NCBI GenBank assembly: GCA_018466975.1
Contig: CM031559.1
Location: forward strand, 372,001 to 436,000
From: Sparassis latifolia
Lineage: Eukaryota > Basidiomycota > Agaricomycetes > Polyporales > Sparassidaceae
Reading direction: 5' to 3'
DNA: 64,000 nt
Shown here one piece after another: positions 33,888 to 45,857 of this stretch. The position numbers and the translations under genes are program-made. Position 1 is the stretch's first letter. Each line of letters begins with the position of its first letter. A model generated the notes under the pieces. The model had not been told where the DNA came from. It did not search any database and was given only the letters and a program-made list of their open reading frames with translations.

Positions 33888-36800
33888 GATATTGCCAGGC
33901 AAACTCTCATGTATAGTTGTCACCTTCTGCTTGAATGTCTCTCATGTAATGTTGTTGAAGTCTGTTCTATAGATGAATGTGACTATTCACCCTGTTTTGA
34001 TCATACAATGTGTTACAAAATTATTTGAATGGTCATTAAGAGACAGGTATATATTCAGGCTAAGAAAGAGATGCAATCATAATCAGAAAGCATACATGAA
34101 CATGAGAAGCAATGCCCTCAGCAGCATTGCATGCATGACACTATCATGACAGCAGCCACATCCAAACCTGGATTGACTTCAGTCAATGTTGAACTAACTC
34201 AGACCTTCATGAGTGACTTCAATTTGCTATGAGTATATAACTGGTGCTCATACGAGTTATTTACCCATAGCAAATGAGATCACCGCATTGACTGGCACTG
34301 GCAGTCAATCATGCTTATCTGCGGAGTGCTGGCTAGTCAATAGACACATATTAGATAGTACAGCGGTGTCTCACGCGAACGTTTCACGACCCCATTTCTC
34401 CCACAGTAGGCTTCAGCCTCCGAAGTACTTCAAGTCAGAGACGTGTATGCATACCTCGGAGTCGGCGTCGCCCGCAATGAATCTGCGATTCAAACGTGGT
34501 CTGGAGTTCAGTGAGCTAAATCGCATGTAAAGTGCAGTGAAGAGGTCCGAGTCAGTACAGACCTGGAGAAGACAACGGTGGTCAGCAAATGTAGGGGCAC
34601 AGAACGAGAAGGAGGAAGCAGAAATCGAGCGATTCCTCCTGGACATCGATCATGTATCTTACTGTAATCAGGCGCGCGCCTGTGCTACGGTGGATACGGA
34701 CCGTCCATCCGCAGACTATTTCATCCAACAAATTGGAATTGAGCGCGCGGTGCACTACGTCTCTTATCCGGAGCGAACATCATCTCTACAAGTGGTGCAT
34801 CGGATGACGTTGTCTCGGTGTCTCGCCAGTAAATAATGGTCTCAGTTACTCTACGGAAAGCGACTTACATAGATGTGGGTTCTCTCGTTTCTGATTTCGC
34901 TGATTCACGCATGGGCTGCAGAAGACATTATCAGCTTGCGCGAGCACGATGTCAGCCGAGAGTCATCAGTCGTCCTCCCAGAGAGTCTAATGACAACGGT
35001 GAGCAGGAATGAAATGCATGCACAGGTAGCAGAAACACGTGAGCTAATTCTCGGTGTCAAGGAGAGCGCGAAAACGAATTCATGTTCTGCTGTGGAGAAT
35101 ACGAAGTGTGCGTTATCTTCGTCACTCAGCACCATACGCCACGTACTCCAAGTCGTACAGCGCCCTATTTAACAAAGCGCCTTCAAGTCATGAGAAGTCA
35201 TTCATACGGGTCCGCTCACCTGCGTTATTTATCCTATGTTCGACCTTTGCCTCCGCGGTTCATGAGTTTATGCAGAGGGTCGGGTTTTCAGATCACGCGT
35301 CTCGTTTAGTCCTCCTAATAGCGCTGTCAATACTGCCCGACCCTTATCGTGAATGGAAGAAACGCTACGTATCCTCTACGCATCCATAAGGACCTTGATA
35401 TGAGATAGAAACGATGGGTGTCTCTCTACCTCTCCCGCAGTGGGTGACCTCCAAATCTTTTTCGGAGGATTTTCTATGCTAGTGTGTATGCTCGCAATCC
35501 GTAGATTCTCTTCTCGGGGTCTGATCTATATTTCTTACTAAGCATTGTGAAATACGGACTGCGGCGGTGGAGCCATGAGATGGCTGCTAGTCCGCGCAAT
35601 CGACAGGCCAGTCCCTTCTGCCCTTGGACTACCATTAACTCTGGCTGTCATACGTTCAATCTCCACGTCACACGACCCGGTCATATTCCTGTGAATTGAA
35701 CTCGTTCGCTTTGGTCGCTCCCCGCTTCTCCACCGTATCGTCGCCGTGGACATGTCTCGCAATGTCAACAAGCTCATGTCCATCTGCGTCGCGGCTTATC
35801 CGTTCGTCGAGAGCTTTCCGCCCGAGTGTGCGCGCTAGCGAGCTTCGGCCATCACTGCCCAGGCTTGGTTCACATGTAGTTGCCTGGTTTGGAGACGCGT
35901 ACCCCGTCCTCTCCAGATCTCCAGCTTCCCAACTCTCACGGTCTGAACCGTCTGTGCTTTGCTGGCCCTAACTACGGAGTCGAAGTCTTCGATGTCCCCG
36001 TTCCGAATCCGTTTCCAGTGGCGCAATTCCTCCACAGACTGTCCCCGAAGATATCCTATTTGTCGCTGGACTCGCTAGGGCATCGTTGGGGAGAGGTCGA
36101 GCTCGTTTATATGTCTCTCAAGGACGGCATTCTGCTGAAAGCGTTGGATTGACCAAATAGCCCTGCCGAGATCGTCCCAATACTCGTTTCGCGAACAGGT
36201 ATTTTTCTTCGCCGTGGCGGTAATTTTGCTTTGCTGATTCTTGTCACCATCAGGATGCTGAAGTTACCTTTTTTTCTGTCATATTTTCTCCAACGTCGTG
36301 GGCGATGTCAACACATGAACCCGGAGAATAGGCGTATATCCCGTGTATATCTTCGTGAGCTGCATATGAATTATTGTGGTCGAGATGTTCTGTCGGAGCT
36401 TTCAGCGAGGATTGATCGTGCATGCCACGATACCTGAGAAGAGTCGTGAGGCGTTCGGTGACGAAATTAAACATCAGAATAGAGCGAGTGTCCTGTTCGA
36501 CCGGGGCAGAGTTGCGGGACGATTTCAGGAAAGCCGCCAAGACATCAGGCCAAAGTAATTCCCCCTGTGCCGCAGTGAACATGCGACGTACGGACGATCA
36601 CGATACTCAAAATTCATCAAACGTCCTTTTACTTGCAGCGTTAGCTATTTCCAGAGTCCTTCCGGTCAACGAAGTCGAATTGCTTACCGCTGCAGACAAC
36701 GAAGGGGACGAGCGAATATAAATGGATGCGACATTTACTTGAGGCTCGAGGACGGGGATGAAAGGCGAATCCGGAAAGGATAACGAAGCCTTTTATAGTG

Positions 36801-37820
36801 TCCGGGTGCGGCTGGAGGTGAGGGAGCAGCGGGACCAATTCTCTGCCGTCGGATAATGTGTCACGTCTCAGACCAGCCTGGCCAGTGGATCTGGTTATCG
36901 AAGACGGGAAGAAAGTCAAGGAGTAGACGCGGCAGAAGCAATTTGGCAGCTTTATATACGGTCTCCGGCATTAGATTGTCGCAGCGGCTGCGGCTGGCCC
37001 ATCCAGAGATGGAGAACGCTGCGGACACACGACCGATGGCTGCCAGCCGCAGAGTACGCCGTCGGTTTTGAAACCAGGCTGGCCAGTGGAAGTTCATACT
37101 GTAGGCCGATGGGCTACTTTGCTCCATGATAAGTAAGGAGTTACCACAATTCGACCGAAGGAAGTCTGAGGGCTCGAGACGTATGACCTGGGTGGCAGGG
37201 ATGAAGGAGCAGAATGAGAGGTAGACGTACTACAGGCAGCTGGCAGCCGCAGTGGTTGGCTGTGATACAAATCAGGCGGACCGGGGGTGTCAGCTTCACC
37301 CTCAGTCATGAGTCCGCCCGCTCTCCGTGAACAGCTTCACAGTGAGCCGTTGGTGGCAGTTTGGTACCCTCCATACATGAGCTTCACTCCCAAATGAATC
37401 TGTGGGGCGTATTGTATCTTTATCAGTGGCGTGTAAGCCATTCTGGATATGATACGATACTGAGACAGATAAGATAGTACGAAACCCAAATTAAAAAACT
37501 TCAGCAGCGAGGTTCGATCGTCACAGCCTTAAAGTGATAAGATTATAAGTATACAGATATTTTCAGTGAGTAATAGATGTCAAACTTGCAATTTTGTAGA
37601 GAACTGACACCATCGGGTGGATTTGTGTCGAATATTCACTGACAGTACCTCGGAGTACGGTTCAACGAATGCGTGACAATAAGCACGTGATAGTGACTTA
37701 TCGTGCCAATCTCGTGCCACAGTCTGGGCCCATCCAAGGCCCATCCTCTCATCTGCCCAGCGCCATAGAAGTTACTCATGGGCATCCCACTCTTCCCTCC
37801 AACATCCCAACATCACCAAA
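33888..37820. other. 3.9-kb region with only short, unassigned frames
   Basis: A plus-strand frame at 34213-34530 shares a short block with 33845-33880. A plus-strand tail at 35880-36152 (FLHRLSPKISYLSLDSLGH) has LRR-like flavour and may be an F-box remnant. The sequence ACCAGSCTGGCCAGTGGA occurs twice, near 36872 and 37072. None of this is firm enough to call a gene. Confidence 0.35.
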
Positions 37821-38387
37821 ATGTCGCTCCCAACAGAGCCGAACACCGTCTCTGCCGTCGCGAGGCTCATCGACCACAGGTGAGTGGACACTGCGTAGAG
37901 AGTTCCATCGCACTGATCGCATACAGTCTACTGCAACCCCCATGACCGATGCGGAGGTGCAGTGCGGCCCTGATATTTCGTGGAAGTACCACGTCGCGAC
38001 GGCGTATATCAAGGTGTGTCTGCGGGTGTAGCTGTGTGGGTACAGAGCAGACGCTCACCGGGACAGGGTGCGTAACAAAGTAGCATAGCTCTCAAACCTA
38101 CCCTCTGACGTCTCTGTAGCATGGGTATCTGCGTCGTCATCGGCTTTCCGCACAGGAACAGCACGACCACCGTCAAGGTCTTCGAAGCGACCGAAGCGAT
38201 GGACGCACTGCAGGCGTTCGTGCGTGCGGGCGGTGAGATCGGTGGGCCGGGGCTCGTGGAGACCGACATGGTTGTGAACATCGGCAAGGTCCTCGCGGGC
38301 GAATGGGGCTACGTCGAGCACGAGATAGCAGCGATCGATACCGCCGCCGTCGCGCTCGCTTGGCTGAGCAGACCAATCACCACCTGA
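37821..38387 (+). pseudogene. deoC: deoxyribose-phosphate aldolase relic, truncated
   Basis: From ATG 37821 (MSLPTEPNTVSAVARLIDH) a GT-AG intron is followed by TDAEVQCG, SWKYHVATAYIK, then after another intron GICVVIGFPHRNSTTTVKVFEA and ETDMVVNIGKVLAGEWGYVE. These are hallmark DeoC segments (LIDH start, VIGFPxGxxxT, DMVxNIG). The CAACCCCCATG junction lacks one C, a second 1-nt shift lies near 38012, and the protein stops about 20 residues after the VEHEI helix. The second half of the barrel, with the Schiff-base lysine, is absent. It therefore cannot be active. DeoC cleaves deoxyribose-5-phosphate to acetaldehyde and glyceraldehyde-3-phosphate. Confidence 0.75.
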
Positions 38388-39048
38388 AGTTGAGGCAATA
38401 TGCGGAGGATTCTCTCAGTTCGGATTGAATTCTCGAATGGATAGGCGCCTGTGAGTTGTTTTATTGCGTACAACTTGCATTGACGCATGCCATGTTCAGG
38501 TGTCCCTGGGAATGACAGAGCAGGACAAGTGGCATCCTCGACGTTTCACTCGGCTTCAAGGTTCTTCGGTGGATCACATTCCCGCTGGTTACAGTGATGC
38601 ACAACAATAAACAGTTGTTCTGTCGCTGCACTCAGTCGGTGAGCCCTTCGCAATTGCCGCAAGCCATAATTCGTGCGCAGCCGCTTTATGTGGTGGTGTT
38701 CTGTGCTGTGGTGAACAGTGAGCTGACCAGGGAATGATGGACGATCACAAACTAGTGTCCATTCCCAATCAACGGTATCCAAAACCACTATTCAGCGGAT
38801 GATGGATGATATCGCGTGTTGATGTTGGAGGCGCAACTGAAGTTCATATTCAGAGATTCTACATATCAAACGCTCTTCCACGCCACTGGTTCGCGTCCGG
38901 CCGTTCGGGTGGTTCTACCTGGACAACCGCAGGGAACATAGTCGGTGCGGCGTGACTGGCGCAGACTTGCAAGCTGTCAACGACACACTCTTCGGTCGAG
39001 ATCGCAAGGACAAAGAAGGTAGAGACGATTAAGGTGCGGAGAAACAGG
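38388..39048. other. intergenic, no gene recognised
   Basis: Nothing matching the missing C-terminal half of deoC is visible here. Confidence 0.4.
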
Positions 39049-39566
39049 AAGCCAACAATGACGACAAAACGCTTGGCGCGGGGATCGGACTGTGGGAGAC
39101 GGTACTGCTCATGCTCGCAAGGCATCAAGTTCAACATCGCAGAGGAGGAAGGAGAAGATGATGGATATAGTCACTCATTCAGGAGAGATCTTCTGGACTT
39201 GGACAGTGAGAAGCCTGGTGTCAGTGCTGCTCACCTGCATAAGATATGGAGAATTGAGCCCTTGCCTAGTGATGGTACGTTTTCGTCTCACCAGAATAAC
39301 GCTGCCAACGTTCACTCACGCGCTCCGACTCCTGTGTGTTACAGACAGGCAGACTTATCCCTGGAGTAAGTCACGGCACCTATGGACAGCAACGAGGAGC
39401 AAGAATTCGACAGCAATGATGACAAGGAGGACGAGACGGGCGGCTCTTTCGGCCGTCGTGGTTGTTCTCAACGTGATGATAAGTGTACTGTCTGCTGAGT
39501 GTTTATACCCCCACATGTGGTTTGAGATCGTCCTTGAGGTTTTTCTATACATCAGGAACTTGGGAT
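39049..39566 (+). CDS. possible small gene of unknown function
   Basis: From ATG 39049 (MTTKRLARGSDC) an acidic segment (NIAEEEGEDDGYSHSF) leads to a GT donor near 39273 and an AG acceptor near 39342. The second exon then reads either a basic/hydrophobic frame (LSAVVVVLNVMISVLS) or an acidic one. No family is recognised. A MITE begins at 39550 and supplies the last codons, so the 3' end may have been altered by insertion. Low confidence. Confidence 0.3.
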
Positions 39567-39945
39567 AGCTCCATAGGCTCCATATGGTAGCGGACGGAGC
39601 CCCGGAGTGATGGAAATCCCCCCCAATCATACGGAGCAGGCCGTCTCCGTGCCGTGCCGGATGGAGATCACATCTCTGCATGGAGCTGGATGGAGACAGC
39701 ACGTGGCTCGTGGGACATACTCATGAGCACCAGGGACAGGCTCAAGTTGTTGGATATTCTCAGAAAATACTCATAGAGCATGTAGGAAGAGATATCAATG
39801 CTGTCTAGATACATCTGCTTGCTTGGGGCCTTTAGCTCTCTCTGTCTGTAGCTGGCATCTCCATGCGGAGGTACAATCTCCATCCAGCTCCGGATGGAGC
39901 CAAGGAGATCTATCCTCCATCCGGAGGAATCCCGATTCCCTGATG
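39550..39945. mobile_element. MITE-like element A, TA target duplication
   Basis: The ends CATCAGGAACTTGGGAT and (reverse) CATCAGGGAATCGGGAT form an imperfect inverted repeat of about 23 bp. TA flanks both sides (39548-39549, 39946-39947). The 396-bp interior has no ORF and repeats GGATGGAG/CTCCATCC motifs in both orientations. A TA duplication is typical of Tc1/mariner-like elements. A shorter relative lies at 46219-46346. Confidence 0.6.
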
Positions 39946-41329
39946 TACTAACCTATGCTTGTCATATGCTTTCCCTGTCCGGGACCTGCCCTCTGCTGTC
40001 TGAGCTATGTAACTCTACTGCTGAGAAATTCCGATACAGTAGTGCGATAGTGAACTAACTTATATTTTGCTCATAAAACTGATGCGACTGCAAGAGAACG
40101 TATAGAGAAAAAGGTGTATACATTTTCGAGCACTGCCATTATTGCTGAGGAACATTCATTGAGAAAGATGCTGGAATGCTATGGTAATACACGTCCAACC
40201 CAAATCTCTGCAGGCTTGCCTCCCGAACCAACCTTCTCGCCCATTTGCTCGAACTTGATCCGAACCTCACACATCATGTTCCAAAGGGTTCGTTCAGCGG
40301 TGTCACATTCATTATATCCTAGCAAAGTCAACGGCAACTTTGATTGTGTCGCAACTCCAGTCTCGCAGCTGCATTCGACGGGTTGCTTGCGATGCACACC
40401 TATGAGGGCGGAGAGAGTGTGGACAAAGGAGGGGAAGGATGAGGTGTTGTAGGTGATGTCGGCCATTCTGCGGGTAACAATAGTCATTTGATTATCTACG
40501 TTAATACACGCGAAGTGTACAGAATGAGGTCCAAGTCGCTCACGATGGCCGATACTCCATTCAGCATTTGTTTGTCATCTGAATGGAGGACAATCGCACA
40601 CAGATGGGTGGAAGCCGATCAGAATAGTGCCTCGTTTGCGGCAATGTTGCTAGGAGAGGCATTGCTGAAGCTTGTAATAACACTGACAAATTTCAGACCA
40701 AGTTTACGGACAGAATGAGAACTCACTCACGGAGATCAGTGGTTAGTATGCATCCTCCATTGCTGGAGGACGGAATAGCTGCATGCAGAGCTCCTGCTGT
40801 CAGTGAGAAGCGGTCAGTACCAGCACCTGCAAGAATCAGAAAAAATGGCGCGACATTTTTCCATTCACTTACCGAGGTAGACGATATTCCATGGTTGGCA
40901 TGACATCAATATCTCCAGCAGGTGATGATGATGAACTCAGAATTTATATACCACAACTAGCAAACTACGTGCTAAGACGCAGTGGTCACCAGCCAGTACA
41001 AATTGTATGTCAAGGAACCAATGTGACAGAAGTGGGGTGCATCGGGTGAGGCTTAAGAGTGATATAGTAGATAAAAGGTGTCCATGTGTAGGCATATGGG
41101 TGTCATAGCAGATCGATGCTGGAACCAAGACGAAAAGCAGAGACAAAAAATCAGAAAACTCCCCTCCTCTCACTGACCTCCCGGCTTTTACTTTGTGCTT
41201 TGATGGGTCGGAACCAACAATGTCTACATGCTGTACAGGATACAAAACTTGCAGACATTCATCAAAAAGGTGTGCATACTTGTAATCTTTTTATCTCAGT
41301 ACACTCATCACCCAGTTTTCTCATCTAGA
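39946..41329. other. repeat-rich spacer with one possible small ORF
   Basis: The minus-strand ORF at 40179-40487 (102 aa; MADITYNTSSFPSF..., NMMCEVRIKFEQMGEKVGSGG) has a protein-like composition but no family I can name. The rest holds short frames only. Confidence 0.35.
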
Positions 41330-42194
41330 TGGTGGTTCTGGAAAAGCAAGTGCACGAGCTGTCAAAGAAGAACATCAAAAAGGAGCAGCAAGAAGCGGAA
41401 GTGCCCATTATCAACCCTAGTGGTCTTCTTACTAACCGGTTAATGCTGATGCAAGGAAATGGGTAAGTGCCTGAAGATTTCACAGCTGTGTTGTGCTCAC
41501 ATGGAATGCAGTTTCTCTGGACAGGCACCCCCAATAAGAATCCGATCTCATCTAATTCCTCCACCAACTTTACCATGACCAGCAACACGGCTCCAGTTCT
41601 ATCAACTCACAGCTCATCTTTACAAGGTGCGACCTGTCCCTTATTTACATCATAATATGGCTATTCATATGTAATTCAGTTGCACAAAGATGCGATGGAG
41701 CCCACACCCCCAATCCCTAATGAGCATGGATACCCCTACACTCACCTTGCATCACAGCCCACTAACATTCTGGCTGCTGCCCTGCACCCTTTCCCATTTG
41801 GCTCGCATGCCCAGTCAGGTGAAGATCCGTGAGAACAACCTGCTCACCAGTCCACTCTAAGTGTGACTTCTGGCCATGCAAGATATCACACAAGCATGTG
41901 GCATACCAGCGCAACCAAGACAGGTATCCTGACCGCCATGCAGACCTAATGGACATCAGCTTGCTGCACTTCACTGAGCTTGCTTACTGCAGGTTATCAT
42001 CCCCACCTGTGAAGCGACTGCAGCTCTATGTGGAGAATGTTGTTATGAAAGCGAGGGATGTTGCCAGGAAGATGCAACAGGTGCTAAGGGAGCACCAGGG
42101 GCAGGAGGAGCACTACGAGCTAATGCGACTGAATGCACAGACAGTACTGGGACAGGGAGCAGAAGCTGAGCTTAGTGGACAGATATGGGATTAA
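41330..42194 (+). CDS. possible repeat-derived coding exons, unknown product
   Basis: Exon-like blocks: a charged coiled-coil-like stretch from ATG 41330 (LEKQVHELSKKNIKKEQQ) ending at a GT donor near 41461, middle pieces rich in Thr/Pro/Asn, and a final block at 41900-42194 (ISLLHFTELAYCRLSS...VENVVMKARDVARKMQQVL) ending with a stop at 42194. Flanking transposons and low similarity to any cellular family suggest a transposon-associated ORF. Exon borders are uncertain. Confidence 0.3.
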
Positions 42195-42220
42195 TATCTC
42201 ACTCATGAGGTCTGCTATGA

Positions 42221-44253
42221 TTGTTCACCTTCCTTACACAGTGGCTTACTTTGTACCTTAGAAGCTTAACAAACCCATGGCTGAATTTCTTCCTGGCCTC
42301 TACAGTGCACAGCCTGGTGAATGAATTGAACAATAACCTGAAAGAATACTGCTTGACTTCACCGACCATGAGCACTGTGGGAGGTACCACAAAATGCCTC
42401 TACAGGTTCAGACTACTTTCCTTCATACCAGATGTCCCGATCACGTCTCTCATGAATACAGTCAAGCAGATTACAAAGCTAGTGCATCTGAAGAGTATCA
42501 TACTTAGCACACACGGAGTTGGAAAGGGCCTCAATGATCAGTGATGTCAGTTATGAGGGATAATCTTTAGTGCTTATAAGTTACAATTAAGGCTGAAATT
42601 TGGGTTTAATAAGCAGGCCATGTGGATAATCCAAACATGAAGATTATCCCTTTAAAGTATTCTAAGCTAATCTGAAGATAATCCAAAGGAATAATCCAGA
42701 AGATGATGCTAAAGATCATCCAAAGGATTATCCAAAGCCAAAATCAATTTAAGAACTTGCACTCAGCCAGGATTAAACTCTCAACTTCAGGTGAAAGTCA
42801 CGTGACTAAGAAACTCCAGACACTTTAACCACTACTCCATATGACCTTAACAGTTTACACTCATGCATAATATATATAGTAAATTTTGCTGAAAGGACTT
42901 AGACAAATTCTGCTCATTACAAAAGTGGTGACTGAGTTAGACATAAGACAAAGGATGTTTCTAGTCACTTTGAGGTACCCTTCAGACCTAGCTCTTAGCT
43001 TCAACATAACTTGTAGTGTATTGTAGTTAAGGACTTCTCAGATGACTAACTGACCATAGTACTAACACATGTCCCAGGGCATTATATGTAATTATTCAGA
43101 ATATAGATAGGATATAGGCTGGTTCATCTTATAGTACTAGTGTATTTACTAGTTGTTCAATAATGTCAAAGGTACAAAAGATGTCCCACTATTCACTTTA
43201 GAGTACTTTTTATCTCTAGCTTCTAGCAACAAAATCTTTTATAGTATGTCATTGCTAAGTCCCTCTTAAGTGCCAGTATAATCATAGTACCAATACATGT
43301 CTCAGAGCATTGAAAGATTGCTCAGGCTATAGATAGGATGTAAGCTGAGCATATGAGATAAATCTTGTGAGGGATATCCTACTAAGCTAGAATATTGATA
43401 CTCTGAAGTAAATAGTGGAACATCTTATGTACCTTTGACATTATAGAACAACTAGTAAATACACTAGTACTATAAGATGAACCAGCCTATATCCTATCTA
43501 TATTCTGAATAATTACATATAATGCCCTGGGACATGTGTTAGTACTATGGTCAGTTAGTCATCTGAGAAGTCCTTAACTACAATACACTACAAGTTATGT
43601 TGAAGCTAAGAGCTAGGTCTGAAGGGTACCTCAAAGTGACTAGAAACATCCTTTGTCTTATGTCTAACTCAGTCACCACTTTTGTAATGAGCAGAATTTG
43701 TCTAAGTCCTTTCAGCAAAATTTACTATATATATTATGCATGAGTGTAAACTGTTAAGGTCATATGGAGTAGTGGTTAAAGTGTCTGGAGTTTCTTAGTC
43801 ATGTGACTTTCACCTGAGGTTGAGAGTTTAATCCTGGCTGAGTGCAAGTTCTTAGATTGATTTTGACTTTGGATAATCCTTTGGATGATCTTTAGCATCA
43901 TCTTCTGGATTATTCCTTTGGATTATCTTCAGATTAGCTTAGAATACTTTAAAGGGATAATCTTCATGTTTGGATTATCCATATGGCCTGCTTATTAAAC
44001 CCAAATTTCAGCCTTAATTGTAACTTATAAGCACTAAAGATTATTTTTTATAACTGACAATGATGCAATGATGATGTGCTTGAGCCGGTATGGTTCACCA
44101 TCATCGCTGAGGCAGGGCTCATCATGTTCCTCCATTCACATTATGGTGTGGATGGCAAGGAATGGGGGCGAGAAGAACAATGGACATGTCCTTCCTCTAG
44201 CCTTGGGCTTCCCCTTTGAAACCACAATTGTGAGAGCACCTTCAGATTGTTGA
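42221..44253 (+). pseudogene. ORF split by the 1.5-kb palindrome
   Basis: The left part (42221-42538) reads VNELNNNLKEYCL...ILSTHGVGKGLND. The right part (44065-44253) continues in the same frame with AMMMCLSRYGSPSSLRQGSS. Removing the palindrome plus one copy of the duplicated CAATGAT restores one continuous frame, so the host ORF predates the insertion. I recognise no domain; it may itself be part of an older transposon. Confidence 0.5.
42539..44057. mobile_element. 1.5-kb near-perfect palindrome (foldback element) with 7-bp target duplication
   Basis: The arms, about 42546-43215 and 43390-44057, are reverse complements with only scattered mismatches, around a loop of roughly 175 bp. The left end begins CAGTGATGTCAGTTAT; the right end carries the complement of TCAGTTAT. 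CAATGAT flanks both sides (42532-42538, 44058-44064) and the split host ORF confirms insertion. The outer 200 bp of each arm reiterate GGATAATCC/GGATTATCC. There is no ORF of transposase type, so it is non-autonomous. The loop holds a diverged third copy of part of the arm. Confidence 0.8.
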
Positions 44254-44468
44254 CTCTCACCCACTGACCATCACACAGGCAGCCATGCAACTGATCCTAT
44301 CTGGATTGTTCAACTGACACCCAGTCATCATTTTTTCACATCTGGCCATCTCCCTGAGCCTCCAATTCGCATACTTGATCCCCTGATTTCCACAATAACT
44401 CGGGCCATGGACAACTCAAAATCTCCTCAAAATGGCGCCCCCCTGATGACAATGACATTTGTCCTGAC
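44254..44468. other. short spacer upstream of the zinc-finger gene
   Basis: Presumed promoter of the C2H2 gene. Nothing else is recognised. Confidence 0.4.
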
Positions 44469-44826
44469 ATGGCCACCACTGTCGCCCAGCCCATTATCCC
44501 ACCCCGCCCTGCCAGCCCGCCCGCCTCAGCCACTGTGTCCACCACTGCGCTGACTGGCATCAGCATCAACAAGCAATATCATGCAGCTCCAGCCAAGATG
44601 TTCCAGTGCAGAGGCTATGGTGAATGTAGGATAATTTTCAGTAGGAGCAAACATCTCGCCAGGCACATCAGGTATGCTCCTCATCCACTGCGTCCCCCAC
44701 TACTATTCTCACATCCCTCGCAGAAAACATACTGAGGAGCGACAGTTCACCTACCACTGCAGCAAGCAATTTTCTCGGCTGGACAACCTCTGCCAGCATG
44801 CGCAGACCATGCATGATGACAAGTAG
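44469..44826 (+). CDS. small C2H2 zinc-finger protein, second finger defective
   Basis: Two exons (44469-44671, 44724-44826) with a 52-bp GT-AG intron encode 101 aa. After a Pro/Ala-rich start ([12 protein letters not shown]), finger 1 reads [22 protein letters not shown], here cut by the intron before IRKHTEER. Finger 2 reads [21 protein letters not shown]. Tandem fingers with SRSxHLARH and SRLDNLxQH are a common fungal DNA-binding pair. In finger 2, Tyr stands where the first Cys is expected (FTYHC), so zinc binding there is doubtful. The protein is far shorter than usual transcription factors of this type, and it sits amid transposons, so it may be a captured or degenerate copy. Confidence 0.65.
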
Positions 44827-44904
44827 GAGCAGAATGAGTGCATAATGCATGAGGTCACATTGCTCCATGCTAGCATAACCACTGCCAACAAGGGTGCAAT
44901 GTGT

Positions 44905-45040
44905 CCCAGGTAACAGTTTGGTTGGTGAACGGAATCCACATCGTGCCCATGGTGGGATATGTGATCTGCAGGCCGATGATGTTATCCTCAGTGTGGCTGA
45001 TGGGCATCGCAAGAGTAGACACGGTGAGCATTGCAAACAT
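44905..45040 (-). pseudogene. N-terminal fragment of a Kre9/Knh1-like secreted protein
   Basis: From ATG 45040 the peptide MFAMLTVSTLAMPISHTE resembles a secretion signal, followed by IIGLQITYPTMGTMWIPF and TVTWDT. That is the usual opening of fungal Ser/Thr-rich GPI-anchored Kre9/Knh1-family proteins. The similarity ends there; the frame then runs into unrelated residues and a stop. Only about 47 residues are preserved. Confidence 0.5.
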
Positions 45041-45592
45041 AGCGGTGAGCACGAACGCCCACTCACGAGAAGCACACCCAGCTTCCTGCACCTGCCCTCG
45101 CACTGGCCGATGCCACTGATCACATCCCAGTCAAGCAGAAGGAGCCCTCGCACGTCCTTTCACCCATCCATCAACACCTCGGCACCAGCACCAGCTACGA
45201 GAGAGGCCAGGAGTAGTGCATGGCATGTACTGGCAGACCTTCGACATCAACCAACATCTTTGCATTGCATTTGAGTTGTCAATACTTGTGCAGCTGTCAT
45301 TGACGATAGCGCACTTGCATGACTTGGTTGCTTTATCATTACTTGCTCTACTTGCCTCGTATCCACCTTAGGTGAATTGCCGGATTTAGCGCCTTCCTTA
45401 CATGTTTAACGTGACATAAGGCTTGATCACTTCATTCTTACTTATGTGACTTTCAGAGTATACACCTTAGTTGAGTTATTGGGTTTAACCCCTTAATTAC
45501 AATGCTTGATAGCCTTGCTCTAGAAGCTCAACCGCATAACCACTTTGTTGACTTACTAACGACAACTAAGTAGAGTCAAGAAAGGACTTTAA
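45041..45592. other. AT-rich spacer, no gene
   Basis: No motif-bearing frame; base composition is AT-rich compared with neighbouring genes. Confidence 0.45.
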
Positions 45593-45857
45593 TTAAAATC
45601 TAACACTTAATTCCCTTACTGGGATTGTTGACTTGGATAAGTCACTAAAGCGGATTAAAGTAAAATCAAGGTTTTCCTGATGAGCTTCGTAGAATGCTGT
45701 GCAATGCATCATCTCGGGCAGCACATGATGCCAGTAGAGGTGAGACTCAAAAGATATATTGTTCCATGCGAAGCTTGACAGACACCAGCGCTCGACAATT
45801 TTTAAGGGGTACGGACGAGCATTTTTGATGTATTCATGTAAGGCTTCTACCTGACAG

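Noticed and set aside
36872..37089. Repeated ACCAGSCTGGCCAGTGGA pair as a transposon
   Set aside because: Only 18 bp recur, with no other border features; could be chance or a protein repeat in an unrecognised frame.
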